Below, piece after piece: positions 36,321-46,599 of a DNA stretch of 64,000 nt. The stretch comes from Bacteroidales bacterium. GTDB lineage: Bacteria; Bacteroidota; Bacteroidia; Bacteroidales; UBA4181. A program made the position numbers and the translations under genes. The stretch covers positions 1 to 64,000 of the forward strand of contig JAFWVY010000022.1 of assembly GCA_017523725.1 (NCBI GenBank). The letters run 5' to 3'. Every line of letters begins with the position of its first letter. Within the stretch, counting starts at the first letter, position 1. Below the pieces are notes generated by a model. It worked only from the letters and a program-made list of their open reading frames with translations, was not told the DNA's origin and made no database searches.

Positions 36321-38156
36321 TTATTCTGATAAAATCTTGTGAACGTGTTCGGTGAGTTCGGATACGAAGAACGGTTTGCCGTAGATGCGGTTGTATTGCA
36401 GATAGGCGAACTGCGGGAACGTCATGCGAAGGTAATTGACGAACTGACCGGAGTTGAGCTCGCACACCAGCAGGCGTTTGTAGCGTCCGAAAATCTCCTT
36501 GGTGTTGCGCGGCAACGGCATGATATGTCTGAAGTGCGCGTGTCCGACTTTCAGGCCTTCTTTCTGCAGTTCCTGCATGGCCGAAACAACAGCGCCGTAA
36601 GTGCCGCCCCAGCTGATGAGCAGCAAATCGCCTTCTTCGTCGCCTTCCACTTTCTGCGGGGCGATGAAATCGGCGACTTTCTGGACTTTGGCATGACGGT
36701 AGGCCACCATTTTTTCGTGGTTGTCCCCATCGGTCGATACCGCACCGTAAATGTCCGTTTTTTCCAGACCGCCGACGCGGTGGCGCAGGCCTGGTGTTCC
36801 AGGCAACGCCCATTGGCGGACAAATGTTTCCGGATCGCGGCGGAAAGGCTTGAAATCCGGGTCATTGGGCTGTGCCAATGGCGGTGTGATCGGGTCCAGG
36901 TCCTTGACTTTGGGAATCCGGAACAGTTGCGAACCGTTGCCGATATAGGCATCGGAAAGCAGGATGACCGGCGTCATGTGTTCCATGGCCAGTTTTGCAG
37001 CTTCATAGGCACTGTAGAAACAGTCGACCGGCGAGGAGGCTGCCATGACGATGCACGGGCATTCTCCGTTGCGGCCGAAAAGTGCCTGGTAGAGGTCGGC
37101 CTGTTCGGATTTGGTCGGCATACCGGTCGACGGACCGGCGCGCTGTACATCAATCAGGACAAGAGGCAGTTCCGTGATGACGGCCAGACCAATGGCTTCG
37201 CTCTTCAAGGACAGGCCAGGGCCGGAAGTACTCGTGACTGCCAGCGATCCGGCATAGGCGGCACCGATGGCGGAGCAGATGCCGGCAATTTCGTCTTCGG
37301 CCTGCAATGTCTTTACACCCAGACTTCTGTGCTTAGTGAGTTCCACCAGGATATCTGTAGCCGGGGTAATGGGGTAGGAGCCCAGGAAAATGGGGCGTCC
37401 GCTGTTTTCAGAGGCCGCCATCAATCCCCATGCGGTGGCGATGTTACCGGTGATGTTGCGGTAGAGTCCCTTTTCGAGCGGCGCGGCACTGACGTGGAAA
37501 CGCGATTCCAGCGCCTCGATGTTTTCTCCATAGATGTAGCCGGCTTCCAACACCCGTTTGTTGATGTCCACGAGTTCGGGCTTGGCGGCAAATTTCTTTT
37601 TCAGATAGGCGAGGGGCGATGAGAGATCCTTGTCGAACAGGTAAAGCAACAGGCCGAGCGCGAACATATTGCGCGACTTGTTGACCGTCTTGAAATCGAC
37701 GTTCAGCGGTGCCAGAGCCTCTTTCGTCAGGACGTTGATCGGCGCCTTGATTACCTGATAGGAAGACAAGGTGTCGTCGTAGAGCGGGTTCTCTTCGTAA
37801 CCTGCTTTTTCACAGGTTTTTTCATCAAACGCATCGGCGTTTGTAATGATGGTCGCTCCCATCTTGGCCCATTTGAGATTTGCTTTCAGGGAAGCAGGAT
37901 TCATGGCCACCAGTACGTCGCAGAAATCGCCGGAGGTATTGATCTTGGTACTTCCGATATGGACTTGGTAGCCCGATACGCCCGATACGGTGTTTTGCGG
38001 GGCACGGATTTCCGCCGGATAATCCGGGAATGTGGACAGGTCGTTGCCGGCATGGGCGGCTGCTTCCGAAAACAGCGTGCCGGTAAGTTGCATACCATCA
38101 CCGGAGTCCCCGGCAAATTTGATGACGACTTGGTCTAATTCAGTGATTCGATTCAT
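36321..38156 (-). CDS. korA: 2-oxoacid:ferredoxin oxidoreductase, fused gamma-alpha subunit (KorA-like)
   Basis: This 611-residue protein joins a gamma domain (about 8-195; VVIKFAGDSGDGMQLTGTLF, SYQVIKAPINV) to the alpha pyrimidine-binding and transketolase-like domains (about 225-600; PITPATDILVELTKH, TSTSGPGLSLKSEAIGLAV, QRAGPSTGMPTKSEQ). The fusion is usual for the 2-oxoglutarate type. No separate delta/ferredoxin gene is adjacent. It lies upstream of korB in a two-gene operon between the groEL and rplQ terminators. Confidence 0.92.
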   Translation of the reverse strand: MNRITELDQVVIKFAGDSGDGMQLTGTLFSEAAAHAGNDLSTFPDYPAEIRAPQNTVSGVSGYQVHIGSTKINTSGDFCDVLVAMNPASLKANLKWAKMGATIITNADAFDEKTCEKAGYEENPLYDDTLSSYQVIKAPINVLTKEALAPLNVDFKTVNKSRNMFALGLLLYLFDKDLSSPLAYLKKKFAAKPELVDINKRVLEAGYIYGENIEALESRFHVSAAPLEKGLYRNITGNIATAWGLMAASENSGRPIFLGSYPITPATDILVELTKHRSLGVKTLQAEDEIAGICSAIGAAYAGSLAVTSTSGPGLSLKSEAIGLAVITELPLVLIDVQRAGPSTGMPTKSEQADLYQALFGRNGECPCIVMAASSPVDCFYSAYEAAKLAMEHMTPVILLSDAYIGNGSQLFRIPKVKDLDPITPPLAQPNDPDFKPFRRDPETFVRQWALPGTPGLRHRVGGLEKTDIYGAVSTDGDNHEKMVAYRHAKVQKVADFIAPQKVEGDEEGDLLLISWGGTYGAVVSAMQELQKEGLKVGHAHFRHIMPLPRNTKEIFGRYKRLLVCELNSGQFVNYLRMTFPQFAYLQYNRIYGKPFFVSELTEHVHKILSE

Positions 38157-38178
38157 ATCGATATTCTTTTTCGGGATG

Positions 38179-38186
38179 CAAAGGTA
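38179..38186 (-). promoter_or_regulatory. Putative -7 box (TACCTTTG) for korAB
   Basis: An exact TAnnTTTG match on the minus strand, 23 bases before the korA start. No clear -33 TTTG was seen. Confidence 0.5.
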
Positions 38187-38234
38187 ACAAATAATACGAC
38201 ACAGTGTTGAAAGGTTCTGTGGCGCAGGACAAAG

Positions 38235-38273
38235 AAAAAACGGCCGGATGGCATTGTGCAGCCCCGGCCGTTT
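38235..38273 (-). terminator. Terminator of the ribosomal superoperon
   Basis: A 10-bp stem (38238-38247 with 38264-38273) is followed, on the minus strand, by a T-run. It stands 22 bases after the rplQ stop. Confidence 0.88.
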
Positions 38274-38294
38274 CTGTCTTTTGCGACAAAGCGT

Positions 38295-38792
38295 TTACTC
38301 TGTCTTTGTTTCTTCGGCCGAAGTCTCGACGGTCTGAGCATCGGAAACCACGTCTGAGGCCGCTTTCTTCGCGCCACCGCGGCGGCTGCGACGGGTCACG
38401 TTGGTCTTGGGCTTGGCCGCAGCCAGCATATTCTCGTTGTAGTCCACCAGTTCCATGATGCACATGCTGGCGTTGTCGCCTTCGCGGAAACCCGTCTTCA
38501 GGATACGCGTGTATCCGCCGGGACGGTTGGCGATTTTCGTAGCTACGTTGCGGAACAGTTCCGATACGGCGTCTTTATCTTGCAGATAGCTGAATACAAC
38601 ACGTCTGGAGTTGGTCGTATCCTCTTTGGCACGGGTCAGCAGCGGCTCAACATAGCTTCTCAGCGCTTTGGCCTTGGCCAAAGTGGTGGAGATTCTTTTT
38701 TCCTTGATCAGAGAAGATGCCATGTTCGCCAGCATGGCCTTGCGATGCGAGGCCGTTCTGCCAAGATGGTTGTTGCTTTTTAAGTGTCTCAT
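38295..38792 (-). CDS. rplQ: Ribosomal protein bL17
   Basis: The first 120 residues ([20 protein letters not shown] onward) are the standard L17 core on the 50S subunit. The protein is 165 residues, about 38 longer than E. coli L17, with a Lys/Arg/Ala-rich then acidic C-terminal tail ([20 protein letters not shown]). It is the last gene of the superoperon, six bases after rpoA. Confidence 0.97.
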   Translation of the reverse strand: MRHLKSNNHLGRTASHRKAMLANMASSLIKEKRISTTLAKAKALRSYVEPLLTRAKEDTTNSRRVVFSYLQDKDAVSELFRNVATKIANRPGGYTRILKTGFREGDNASMCIMELVDYNENMLAAAKPKTNVTRRSRRGGAKKAASDVVSDAQTVETSAEETKTE

Positions 38793-38797
38793 TGCTA

Positions 38798-39790
38798 TTA
38801 TTCCTTGTCTAATTTATACTTTGACGTATCCATGCCGAATTGCAGGTTCATGGATTCCAGAAGCTCGTCCAGTTCGGTGAGCGATTTCTTTCCGAAGTTG
38901 CGGAAACGCAGCAGGTCGGTCTTGTTGTACTGGACCAGGTCGCCCAGCGTAACCACTTCGGCGGTCTTGAGGCAGTTCAGCGCACGGACGGACAGATCCA
39001 TGTCGGCCAGCTTGGTCTTCAACAGCTGGCGCATCCGCAGGATTTCTTCGTCGAATTCGTCGTTGGTGTATTTCTCTTCGAAATCGAGGGTGATCTTCTC
39101 GTCCGAGAACAGCATGAAGTGGTAGATCAGAATCTTGGCAGCTTCTTTCAGCGCGTCCTTGGGGGAGATGGAACCATCCGTCTCAATCTCGATGACCAGC
39201 TTTTCGTAGTCGGTCTTCTGTTCCACGCGGTAGTTCTCCACGGTGTACTTGACGTTCTTGATCGGGGTGTAGATGGCATCGATGGCGATGACTCCGATTT
39301 CGGGAGCAATCTGCTTGTTTTCCTCGGCGGGAATGTAGCCGCGGCCTTTCTCGATGGTGAAATCGATGTTCAGGTCGGCCTTTTCGTCGAGGTGGCAGAT
39401 GAGCAGTTCCGGATTGAGGACGACAAAGTCGGTCAGAACCCGGTTCAAGTCACCGGCAGTGAACGTGGTCTGGTTGCTGATATGCAGTTTGAACTTGGCA
39501 CCTTCCGAATTCTCGGCCATGCACTTGAAACGCACTTGTTTCAAATTCAGCACGATATCGGTAACATCCTCGACGACTCCCGGGATGGTGGAAAACTCGT
39601 GTTTCACACCTTCGATGGCAATCGACGTGATGGCATATCCTTCCAAAGAAGACAGCAGGATACGTCTCAGCGCATTGCCGACCGTAATGCCGTAGCCGGG
39701 CTCCAGGGGACGGAATTCGAACTTTCCGTAATGATCGTTTGCTTCGAGCATTACAACCTTGTCGGGTTTCTGAAATGTCAGTATGGCCAT
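38798..39790 (-). CDS. rpoA: RNA polymerase alpha subunit
   Basis: This 330-residue subunit starts RNA polymerase assembly. The N-terminal dimerisation domain (about 1-235) contains [25 protein letters not shown]. The C-terminal domain, which contacts UP elements and activators, carries [19 protein letters not shown]. It lies between rpsD and rplQ, the usual alpha-operon position. Confidence 0.98.
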   Translation of the reverse strand: MAILTFQKPDKVVMLEANDHYGKFEFRPLEPGYGITVGNALRRILLSSLEGYAITSIAIEGVKHEFSTIPGVVEDVTDIVLNLKQVRFKCMAENSEGAKFKLHISNQTTFTAGDLNRVLTDFVVLNPELLICHLDEKADLNIDFTIEKGRGYIPAEENKQIAPEIGVIAIDAIYTPIKNVKYTVENYRVEQKTDYEKLVIEIETDGSISPKDALKEAAKILIYHFMLFSDEKITLDFEEKYTNDEFDEEILRMRQLLKTKLADMDLSVRALNCLKTAEVVTLGDLVQYNKTDLLRFRNFGKKSLTELDELLESMNLQFGMDTSKYKLDKE

Positions 39791-39798
39791 GTTAAATG

Positions 39799-40407
39799 CT
39801 ATTTTGAATACAATTCGACGATAGACTGCTCATTGATGTTCTCGGGAATGTCAGCGCGTTCGGGAACGTTGAGGAACTTGCCGGACATCGAGGCAGCATC
39901 CCATTCCATCCACGAATAGCGGGACTGCTTGGAGGAGGCTGTCGAGTTGACAATGACTTCGAGCGCTTTGGATCTTTCGCGTACGCCAACCACATCGCCC
40001 GGTTTCACCTGGTACGACGGGATGTTGACGACGTCGCCGTTCACCACGATATGACCATGGTTGACCAGCTGGCGGGCAGAACGGCGCGTGGGCGCGATAC
40101 CCAGACGGAACGCGACGTTGTCAAGACGGGATTCGAGCAACTGGAGAAGCACTTCGCCCGTGACACCTTTGCTGCGTTCGGCCTTCTCGAACAGATTGGA
40201 GAACTGACGTTCCAGGACGCCATAGGTATATTTGGCTTTCTGTTTCTCTTTCAGCTGGGCACCGTATTCTGAGGATTTGCGTTTGCCTTTCATCGAGCCG
40301 TGCTGTCCCGGAGGATAGTTCTTTTTCTCGAAGTATTTGTCAAATCCATAGATCGGTTCCCCGAACTTTCTTGCAATTTTGGTTGTAGGACCTGTATATC
40401 TTGCCAT
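39799..40407 (-). CDS. rpsD: Ribosomal protein uS4
   Basis: This 202-residue protein nucleates 30S assembly on 16S rRNA. The S4 RNA-binding domain spans about 93-155 ([32 protein letters not shown]). The N-terminus lacks the four-cysteine zinc site of some S4 proteins. In other bacteria S4 represses the alpha operon. Confidence 0.98.
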   Translation of the reverse strand: MARYTGPTTKIARKFGEPIYGFDKYFEKKNYPPGQHGSMKGKRKSSEYGAQLKEKQKAKYTYGVLERQFSNLFEKAERSKGVTGEVLLQLLESRLDNVAFRLGIAPTRRSARQLVNHGHIVVNGDVVNIPSYQVKPGDVVGVRERSKALEVIVNSTASSKQSRYSWMEWDAASMSGKFLNVPERADIPENINEQSIVELYSK

Positions 40408-40431
40408 TTTACAAATAATTAAAATCTTTAA

Positions 40432-40821
40432 CTAAACTCTTCTGCGTTTGGCAGGACGGCAGCCGTTGTGCGGCATGGGCGTCACGTCAATGATCTCGGT
40501 CACTTCGATTCCTGCGGCATGAATGGTTCTGATGGCAGATTCGCGTCCGGCACCGGGGCCCTTCACATAGGCTTTCACCTTGCGCAGTCCCAGGTCGTAG
40601 GCCACTTTCGCACAGTCTGCAGCAGCGGTCTGGGCGGCGTACGGGGTGTTTTTCTTAGAACCCTTGAATCCCATCTTTCCAGCGGAAGACCACGAGATGA
40701 CCTGGCCCGTCGCATTGGTCAGCGTAACGATCACGTTGTTGAAAGAGGCATTGATGTGTGCCTGTCCGTTCGCTTCGACTTTGACAACTTTCTTCTTAGT
40801 TGCTCCTGTTTTTTTTGCCAT
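40432..40821 (-). CDS. rpsK: Ribosomal protein uS11
   Basis: This 129-residue protein of the 30S platform has a Lys-rich N-terminus followed by the conserved core [18 protein letters not shown] and a C-terminus ending [11 protein letters not shown]. Length and position after rpsM are normal. Confidence 0.98.
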   Translation of the reverse strand: MAKKTGATKKKVVKVEANGQAHINASFNNVIVTLTNATGQVISWSSAGKMGFKGSKKNTPYAAQTAAADCAKVAYDLGLRKVKAYVKGPGAGRESAIRTIHAAGIEVTEIIDVTPMPHNGCRPAKRRRV

Positions 40822-40833
40822 AATATCTATCTA

Positions 40834-41211
40834 TTATTTAGTAGCTTTCTTTTTGTTTGCAACGGTTTTCTTTTTACCCTTCCTCGTACGGGCGTTGTTC
40901 TTCGTGCTCTGGCCTCTGACCGGCAGTCCGTTTCTGTGACGGATTCCGCGGTAGCAGCCGATGTCCATCAGTCGTTTGATGTTCATCTGAACCGACGAAC
41001 GCAGTTCGCCTTCGACCTTGAAGTCGGAGAGGAGGATGTTACGGATCTTGCCAAGATCGTCATCGTCCCAGTCCTGGACTTTCTTGTCGAAATCAATACC
41101 CGCTTCTGTCAGAATGCGTCTTGCGGAGCTGCGGCCGATGCCGTAGATGTAGGTCAGACCTATTTCTCCGCGTTTGTTCTTTGGTAAATCAACACCAACA
41201 ATTCGTGCCAT
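40834..41211 (-). CDS. rpsM: Ribosomal protein uS13
   Basis: This 125-residue protein sits in the 30S head and contacts the P-site tRNA and 50S bridges. It starts [25 protein letters not shown] and ends with the basic tail typical of S13 ([20 protein letters not shown]). It follows rpmJ after 18 bases. Confidence 0.98.
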   Translation of the reverse strand: MARIVGVDLPKNKRGEIGLTYIYGIGRSSARRILTEAGIDFDKKVQDWDDDDLGKIRNILLSDFKVEGELRSSVQMNIKRLMDIGCYRGIRHRNGLPVRGQSTKNNARTRKGKKKTVANKKKATK

Positions 41212-41229
41212 ATCTTGTATTTAATTTGT

Positions 41230-41346
41230 TTATCCTTGACGTTGTTTGAATTTGGGATTCTTTTTATTGATGACGTAAAGGCGACCTTTACGACGGACGA
41301 TCTTGCAATCGTCGGTTCTCTTCTTGATGGATGCTCTAACTTTCAT
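41230..41346 (-). CDS. rpmJ: Ribosomal protein bL36
   Basis: This short gene encodes 38 residues ([20 protein letters not shown], then [18 protein letters not shown]), a full L36. Only one cysteine is present, so this is the zinc-free form, unlike bL32 in this window. It lies between infA and rpsM, the usual place. Confidence 0.96.
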   Translation of the reverse strand: MKVRASIKKRTDDCKIVRRKGRLYVINKKNPKFKQRQG

Positions 41347-41359
41347 ATTGTGTTGTTTT

Positions 41360-41575
41360 TTAATATCTGAACTTGATTCTGCCTTTGGTCAGGTCGTAGG
41401 GAGACATCTCCAGTTTGACTTTGTCGCCAGGGAGAATCTTGATGTAATTCATCCGCATCTTGCCGGAGATATGGGCCGTGATGACGAGCCCGTTCTCCAA
41501 CTCCACCCGGAACATGGCATTGGACAATGCCTCGATGATGGTGCCGTCTTGCTCTATGGATGCTTGTTTCGACAT
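41360..41575 (-). CDS. infA: Translation initiation factor IF-1
   Basis: This 71-residue OB-fold protein occupies the ribosomal A site during initiation. Conserved segments are [41 protein letters not shown] and [10 protein letters not shown]. It lies five bases after map. Confidence 0.97.
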   Translation of the reverse strand: MSKQASIEQDGTIIEALSNAMFRVELENGLVITAHISGKMRMNYIKILPGDKVKLEMSPYDLTKGRIKFRY

Positions 41576-41580
41576 ATAGT

Positions 41581-42348
41581 TTATTTTTTTCCTTCGATGT
41601 AGTCAAAAGTGGACAGCAGGTCCGCCTGGTGCTTGCCGATGGCCACCGTCAGCTCGAAATGGGCTGATGGCTGGTGGTCACGCGTACAGATGGTCCATCC
41701 GTCCCGTTCCTGGTAGATATCCCGTTTGCCCAGGTTGATCATGGGCTCGATGCAGATGGTCAGGTTCTCCTTGAGCCTGCATCCGGCACCGCGGTGTCCA
41801 TAGTTGGGAACTTCAGGGCGCTCGTGCAGTCGTTTGCCGATACCGTGTCCGACCATCTCGCGCACTACGGAGTAGCCGTGCTGCTCGCAGAAGCTCTGGA
41901 TGGCGTATCCGATATCACCCATACGGAATGCCGAGGTCGCCTTCTCGATGCCTTTGAACAACGAAAGACGGGTCGTCTCGAGAAGCTGTTTCACTTCGGG
42001 AGCGACTTCCCCCACGCAGAACGTATAGGCGCTGTCGCCGTTGAATCCGTTCAAGATTGCTCCGCAGTCGACTGAAACGACATCACCTTCTTTCAGAATC
42101 ACTTCTTTCGAAGGAATGCCGTGGACGACCTGGTCGTTCACCGAGGTGCACAGCGTGGCGGGGTAGCCGGCATATCCCTTGAATCCGGGGATGCCGTGGT
42201 TGTCACGGATAAACGTCTCGGCTATGGAATCCAAGTCCCATGTGGAGACGCCCGGCCGGACATGTTTACCTACCTCAGCCAGCGTACGCGACACCAAATC
42301 GCCGCTCAGCCTCAGTAACTCAATCTCTTCGGATGTCTTTACTATCAT
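41581..42348 (-). CDS. map: Methionine aminopeptidase type I
   Basis: This 255-residue enzyme removes N-terminal methionine after deformylation (def is also in this window). The metal ligands of the pita-bread fold are visible in [20 protein letters not shown] (two Asp), [10 protein letters not shown] (His), TICIEPMI (Glu) and HFELTVAI (Glu). ATG42348 is preferred to an adjacent TTG. It sits between secY and infA; adk, found here in many other phyla, is absent. Confidence 0.97.
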   Translation of the reverse strand: MIVKTSEEIELLRLSGDLVSRTLAEVGKHVRPGVSTWDLDSIAETFIRDNHGIPGFKGYAGYPATLCTSVNDQVVHGIPSKEVILKEGDVVSVDCGAILNGFNGDSAYTFCVGEVAPEVKQLLETTRLSLFKGIEKATSAFRMGDIGYAIQSFCEQHGYSVVREMVGHGIGKRLHERPEVPNYGHRGAGCRLKENLTICIEPMINLGKRDIYQERDGWTICTRDHQPSAHFELTVAIGKHQADLLSTFDYIEGKK

Positions 42349-42369
42349 CAAAGAACGTTATCTCTTGTC

Positions 42370-43689
42370 TTATATGCTGCTTCTTCCTTTGATGCGGCCG
42401 GTCTTCATCAGACCGTCATAGTGTCTCATCAGCAAATGGCTTTCAATCTGCTGCAGCGTATCAAGCACCACACCGACCATGATAAGCAGGGTGGTACCGC
42501 CGAAGAACTGAGCAAATTGTCCCTTAATGCCCAAAAGAGCCGCAAAGGTAGGGAAAATTGCAATAAGCGCCAAAAATATCGAGCCGGGCAGAACCAGTCG
42601 CGACATGATCTCGTACAGGTATTCGATGGTCTTTTTGCCGGGTTTGACACCGGGGATGAAACCGCCGTTGCGCTTCATGTCTTCGGCCATCTGGTTCGGG
42701 TTGATGGTAATGGCCGTATAGAAGTACGTGAAGGCTACGATGAGCAGGCCGAACACCAGATTGTACCAGAAACTGTGCATGTTCAGGAAGGCCGATGTGA
42801 ACGAACTGACCTTCTCGTCGCTCGATGCATAGCCGGCCAGCACCACCGGAATGAACATCAACGCCTGGGCGAAGATGATCGGCATGACGCCCGCCGCATT
42901 CACTTTCAGCGGGATATATTGCCGGACACCGCCATACTGCCGATTGCCTACGATGCGTTTGGCATACTGTACGGGAATCTTGCGCGTTCCCTGTACCAGC
43001 CCGACCGAGAGACCGATGACAATCAGCCAGGCCACCAGTTCGACCAACAGCGCGACACCGCCACCCTGGCCTTCCAGACGGACTGCAAACTCCTGCACGA
43101 GTGCCTGGGGCAGACGGGCAATGATACCGATCATGATGATCAGGGAGATACCGTTTCCGATGCCCTTGTCGGTGATCTTTTCACCCAGCCACATGATGAA
43201 CATGGTACCGGCGATGAGGATGATCACGGCCAGCGGCACGTTGAAATTGGGGGAGAACGCCGCCGGGGAACGCTGTTTCAGGTTGATGAGGTACGCAGCG
43301 CCCTGGAAAATCAGGATAACCACCGTCAGATAACGGGTAATCTGGTTGATTTTCCGGCGTCCGCTTTCACCTTCGCGCTGCATCTTCTGGAACGAAGGAA
43401 TCATGATGCCCAGCAGCTGCACCAGAATGGAGGCCGTGATATAGGGCATGATACCCAGTGCCACGATGGAGGCGTTGGCGAACGCACCACCCGAGAACAT
43501 GTCCAGCAGTCCCATGATACCTTCGGAGGTCTGGCTCTTCAGAGCGGCCAGGCCGGAGGGATCGATGCCGGGCAGCACGATGACCGTGCACAGACGGTAC
43601 ACGAGCAGAATGCCCAGCGTGAACAGGATGCGGGAACGCAGTTCCTCAATCTTGTAGATATTCTTTAAAGTCTGAATGAATGCTTTCAT
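42370..43689 (-). CDS. secY: Preprotein translocase subunit SecY
   Basis: This 439-residue protein forms the inner-membrane export channel. About ten transmembrane helices are visible, with the first after a short amphipathic N-terminus. The family blocks MLLGIMIPSFQ-like region, NPNQMAEDMKRNGGFIPGVKPG and the charged loop before TM10 are recognisable. It lies between rplO and map. SecG is encoded about 10 kb away in this window. Confidence 0.97.
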   Translation of the reverse strand: MKAFIQTLKNIYKIEELRSRILFTLGILLVYRLCTVIVLPGIDPSGLAALKSQTSEGIMGLLDMFSGGAFANASIVALGIMPYITASILVQLLGIMIPSFQKMQREGESGRRKINQITRYLTVVILIFQGAAYLINLKQRSPAAFSPNFNVPLAVIILIAGTMFIMWLGEKITDKGIGNGISLIIMIGIIARLPQALVQEFAVRLEGQGGGVALLVELVAWLIVIGLSVGLVQGTRKIPVQYAKRIVGNRQYGGVRQYIPLKVNAAGVMPIIFAQALMFIPVVLAGYASSDEKVSSFTSAFLNMHSFWYNLVFGLLIVAFTYFYTAITINPNQMAEDMKRNGGFIPGVKPGKKTIEYLYEIMSRLVLPGSIFLALIAIFPTFAALLGIKGQFAQFFGGTTLLIMVGVVLDTLQQIESHLLMRHYDGLMKTGRIKGRSSI

Positions 43690-43695
43690 GGACGA

Positions 43696-44145
43696 TTATG
43701 CAATTACGGCCGTGCCTTCCAAAGCTTCGATGGCGGCAATAGCAGATTTAGAAAAAGCGTTGGCAGTGATGTTCACCTTCTTGGTCAGGGTTCCGTTGCC
43801 AAGCACCTTTACCAGCGTGTTCTTGGGAACAAGTCCGTATTCCACCATCTTCTCGATGTTGATGTCGGTTTCGCCGGTGGCCTCCGCGAACGCCTCGATG
43901 GCGCTCAGGTTGACAGCCTTGTATTTGACACTGTTGATATTCTTGAAACCAAACTTCGGCAGACGGCGCTGCAAAGGCATCTGACCGCCTTCGAAGCCGA
44001 CCTTCTTGGAATAACCGGAGATGGCTTTCTGTCCCTTATGACCTTTTGTGGATTGACCGCCTTTACCGCTGCCTTCTCCGCGTCCCAAACGTTTCCCTTT
44101 GCATTGAACTGAACCGGATGCCGGTTTTAAAGTACTTAAATCCAT
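43696..44145 (-). CDS. rplO: Ribosomal protein uL15
   Basis: This 149-residue late-assembly 50S protein has the expected Gly/Lys-rich N-terminal extension (GKRLGRGEGSGKGGQSTKG) and the C-terminal L18e/L15 domain (NTLVKVLGNGTLTKKVNI). It follows rpmD and precedes secY by six bases. Confidence 0.98.
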   Translation of the reverse strand: MDLSTLKPASGSVQCKGKRLGRGEGSGKGGQSTKGHKGQKAISGYSKKVGFEGGQMPLQRRLPKFGFKNINSVKYKAVNLSAIEAFAEATGETDINIEKMVEYGLVPKNTLVKVLGNGTLTKKVNITANAFSKSAIAAIEALEGTAVIA

Positions 44146-44162
44146 TGTATTAACTTTTCAAA

Positions 44163-44342
44163 TTATAATTCTTCAACACTAACCAAATGACTCACTTTGC
44201 GAATCATGCCCAGCATCTGGGGATTGGCTTCCACTTCAACGGTACTGTTCATGCGGTGCAGGCCCAAAGCTTTGACCGTGGCCTTCTGGCGTTCGGGGCA
44301 ACCGATGATGCTCTTGACTAATTTTACGCGAACTTTCGACAT
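44163..44342 (-). CDS. rpmD: Ribosomal protein uL30
   Basis: This small gene encodes 59 residues: MSKVRVKLVKSIIGCPERQK, ATVKALGLHRMNSTVEV and a tail ending VSHLVSVEEL. Length and the spc-operon position between rpsE and rplO are standard for L30. Confidence 0.96.
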   Translation of the reverse strand: MSKVRVKLVKSIIGCPERQKATVKALGLHRMNSTVEVEANPQMLGMIRKVSHLVSVEEL

Positions 44343-44354
44343 GGTACATTCAGT

Positions 44355-44870
44355 TTATCCGTTAAACACTCTGTTCACTTCGATGCCGCGCTGCTGTGCC
44401 ACCGCATAGGCGTCGCGCAGTTGAGTCAGCGCCTCGAAAGTGGCCTTGACCAGGTTGTGCGGGTTGGAAGAACCTTTGGATTTGGCCAGCACGTCCTTGA
44501 TGCCGACGCTTTCCAAGACGGCGCGCATAGCACCACCGGCCTTGACACCGGTACCGTTGGAAGCGGGTTTCAGGAATACGAACGCGCCACCGTATTTGGC
44601 GATTTGCTCGTGGGGAATGGTGCCCTTCAGAACCGGCACCTTGATCAGATTCTTCTTGGCGTCTTCGATGCCCTTCGAGATGGCGGAGGTCACTTCGTTG
44701 GATTTGCCCAGGCCGTATCCTACGATACCGTTTCCGTCACCCACGACGACGATGGCCGAAAAGCTGAACGTACGTCCGCCCTTGGTGACCTTCGTGACGC
44801 GCTGGATGCTGACGAGTCTGTCTTTTAACTCTAAATCTGTGGTTTTAACCTTACGAATACTTGCTGACAT
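44355..44870 (-). CDS. rpsE: Ribosomal protein uS5
   Basis: This 171-residue 30S protein, important for decoding accuracy, has the dsRBD-like N-terminal domain ([37 protein letters not shown]) and the C-terminal domain with [22 protein letters not shown]. Length is normal. Confidence 0.98.
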   Translation of the reverse strand: MSASIRKVKTTDLELKDRLVSIQRVTKVTKGGRTFSFSAIVVVGDGNGIVGYGLGKSNEVTSAISKGIEDAKKNLIKVPVLKGTIPHEQIAKYGGAFVFLKPASNGTGVKAGGAMRAVLESVGIKDVLAKSKGSSNPHNLVKATFEALTQLRDAYAVAQQRGIEVNRVFNG

Positions 44871-44876
44871 ATCTTC

Positions 44877-45233
44877 TTAAAATTTGAGCCCGCCTTCTCT
44901 GGCTGCATCTGCCAGCGATTTGACTCTCCCGTGATACAAATAACCATTTCTGTCGAATACGACCGAGTTGATGCCGGCGGCGATGGAGCGCTCTGCGATG
45001 AGCTTGCCGACCAGCGCGGCCTGTTCGGTCTTGTTAACTTTCTGGCCGGCGATTTCCTTGCAGCGCGACGAAGCTGCCACCAGGGTCTTGCCGGACTCGT
45101 CGTCGATGAGCTGAACGTAAATCTGGGTGTTGCTTCTGAAAACAGACATACGCGGCTTCACGGCGGTTCCTTTGACGATCTTGCGGATTCTTTTCTTGAT
45201 CCGGAATCTTCTTTCTATTTTAGTTAATGCCAT
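44877..45233 (-). CDS. rplR: Ribosomal protein uL18
   Basis: This 118-residue protein binds 5S rRNA in the 50S central protuberance. Recognisable blocks are [21 protein letters not shown], and the end with [23 protein letters not shown]. It lies six bases upstream of rpsE. Confidence 0.98.
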   Translation of the reverse strand: MALTKIERRFRIKKRIRKIVKGTAVKPRMSVFRSNTQIYVQLIDDESGKTLVAASSRCKEIAGQKVNKTEQAALVGKLIAERSIAAGINSVVFDRNGYLYHGRVKSLADAAREGGLKF

Positions 45234-45261
45234 AATCTTTCTTCTTTAGACGTGCTACTTG

Positions 45262-45819
45262 TTATTTCGCGCCGGCTGCTTTACCCGCCTTGCTTCTCAA
45301 GGTTTCTCCGACGAACTTGATACCCTTGCCCTTGTACGGTTCGGGCGCACGCAGGGAGCGGATCTTGGCGGCGACCTGGCCGAGCAGCTGCTTGTTGGTC
45401 GAGGTCATCGTGATAACCGGATTGGAACGTTTTTCAGTGACAGCCGTCACTTTGATCTCATCGGGCAGCTGGATGACGAAGTTGTGGGAATATCCCAGGC
45501 TCAGTTCCAGCACCTGGCCCTTGGCTTCGGCGCGGTAGCCGACGCCGACCAGTTCCTGCTTGACCGTGTAGCCTTCCGACACACCGACCACCATGTTGTG
45601 GATGAGGGCGCGGTACAGACCGTGCATGGCTTTGTGACGTTTCTGCTCGGTAGGACGGGTGATGACAATCTTTCCATCTTCCAGCGCAACCTTGATGTCC
45701 CGGTCGACCTTCTGGGAAAGGGTTCCCAGCGGACCTTTGACCGTGACGGTGTTGTCGTCGGCGATGTCTATCGAGACTTTCTCAGGCAATGATATAGGCA
45801 ATTTTCCAATTCTTGACAT
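45262..45819 (-). CDS. rplF: Ribosomal protein uL6
   Basis: This 185-residue protein near the factor-binding site of 50S has the two duplicated L6 domains, starting SRIGKLPISLPEKV. The signature near the C-terminus is RAPEPYKGKGIKFVGETLRSKAGK. Length is normal. Confidence 0.98.
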   Translation of the reverse strand: MSRIGKLPISLPEKVSIDIADDNTVTVKGPLGTLSQKVDRDIKVALEDGKIVITRPTEQKRHKAMHGLYRALIHNMVVGVSEGYTVKQELVGVGYRAEAKGQVLELSLGYSHNFVIQLPDEIKVTAVTEKRSNPVITMTSTNKQLLGQVAAKIRSLRAPEPYKGKGIKFVGETLRSKAGKAAGAK

Positions 45820-45837
45820 TTCCTTACCCTCCTTCGA

Positions 45838-46233
45838 TTAATAAACATAACAAATAACTTCTCCGCCAATGCCTTTGGCACGGGCTTCCTTGTCGGTCAT
45901 CAGACCCTGAGAAGTGGAAATAATGGCAATGCCCAGTCCGTTCAGGATTCTGGGCAGATCTTCGTGTCCCGTGTATTTGCGGAGACCGGGGCGGCTGACG
46001 CGTCCCAGCTCCTTGATGGCGTTCTGACGGGTGACAGGGTTGTACTTCAGGGCAATCTTGATGGTGCCCTGTGCGCTGTCTGGTTCGAATTTGTAATTCA
46101 AAATGTAACCCTTCTCAAAGAGAATTTGAACGATGCCCTTCTTCATCTTGGAAGCGGGAACTTCCACGATTTTGTGACGGGCCATGATGCCGTTTCTGAT
46201 GCGGGTTAACAAATCTGCGATTGGATCAGTCAT
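45838..46233 (-). CDS. rpsH: Ribosomal protein uS8
   Basis: This 131-residue 30S protein starts [19 protein letters not shown] and ends [11 protein letters not shown], both conserved. S8 binds helix 21 of 16S rRNA and represses the spc operon in E. coli. An 81-base gap separates it from rpsN upstream, the longest in this part of the operon; I see no defined element there. Confidence 0.98.
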   Translation of the reverse strand: MTDPIADLLTRIRNGIMARHKIVEVPASKMKKGIVQILFEKGYILNYKFEPDSAQGTIKIALKYNPVTRQNAIKELGRVSRPGLRKYTGHEDLPRILNGLGIAIISTSQGLMTDKEARAKGIGGEVICYVY

Positions 46234-46314
46234 TTTTAACTCTAATTATTGTTATTAATGGATGCAGGTGATACGTAAAAATCGATATCCCAATGCATTT
46301 GTTTTATTTCTTGC

Positions 46315-46584
46315 TTACCAGCTGGCTTTCTTCACGCCCGGAATCAGTCCTTTCGAGGCCATTTCCCGGAACTCGATCCTGCTGATGCCGAACTGACGCA
46401 TGTAACCTTTCGGACGTCCGCTCAGCAGACAACGGTTGTGAAGCCGTACGGTGCTTGAGTTGCGCGGCAGCAGTGCGAGGGCCTGGTAGTCGCCCGCCGC
46501 TTTCAGTGCAGCGCGTTTCTTTGCATATTTCTCAACCATCTTGGCACGTTTCACTTCGCGTGCGATCATTGATTCTTTTGCCAT
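46315..46584 (-). CDS. rpsN: Ribosomal protein uS14 (zinc-free long form)
   Basis: This 89-residue protein is the long S14 form ([39 protein letters not shown]). It lacks the CxxC pairs of the short zinc-binding S14. It occupies the 30S head. Confidence 0.97.
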   Translation of the reverse strand: MAKESMIAREVKRAKMVEKYAKKRAALKAAGDYQALALLPRNSSTVRLHNRCLLSGRPKGYMRQFGISRIEFREMASKGLIPGVKKASW

Positions 46585-46599
46585 AACTTTATTTCTATG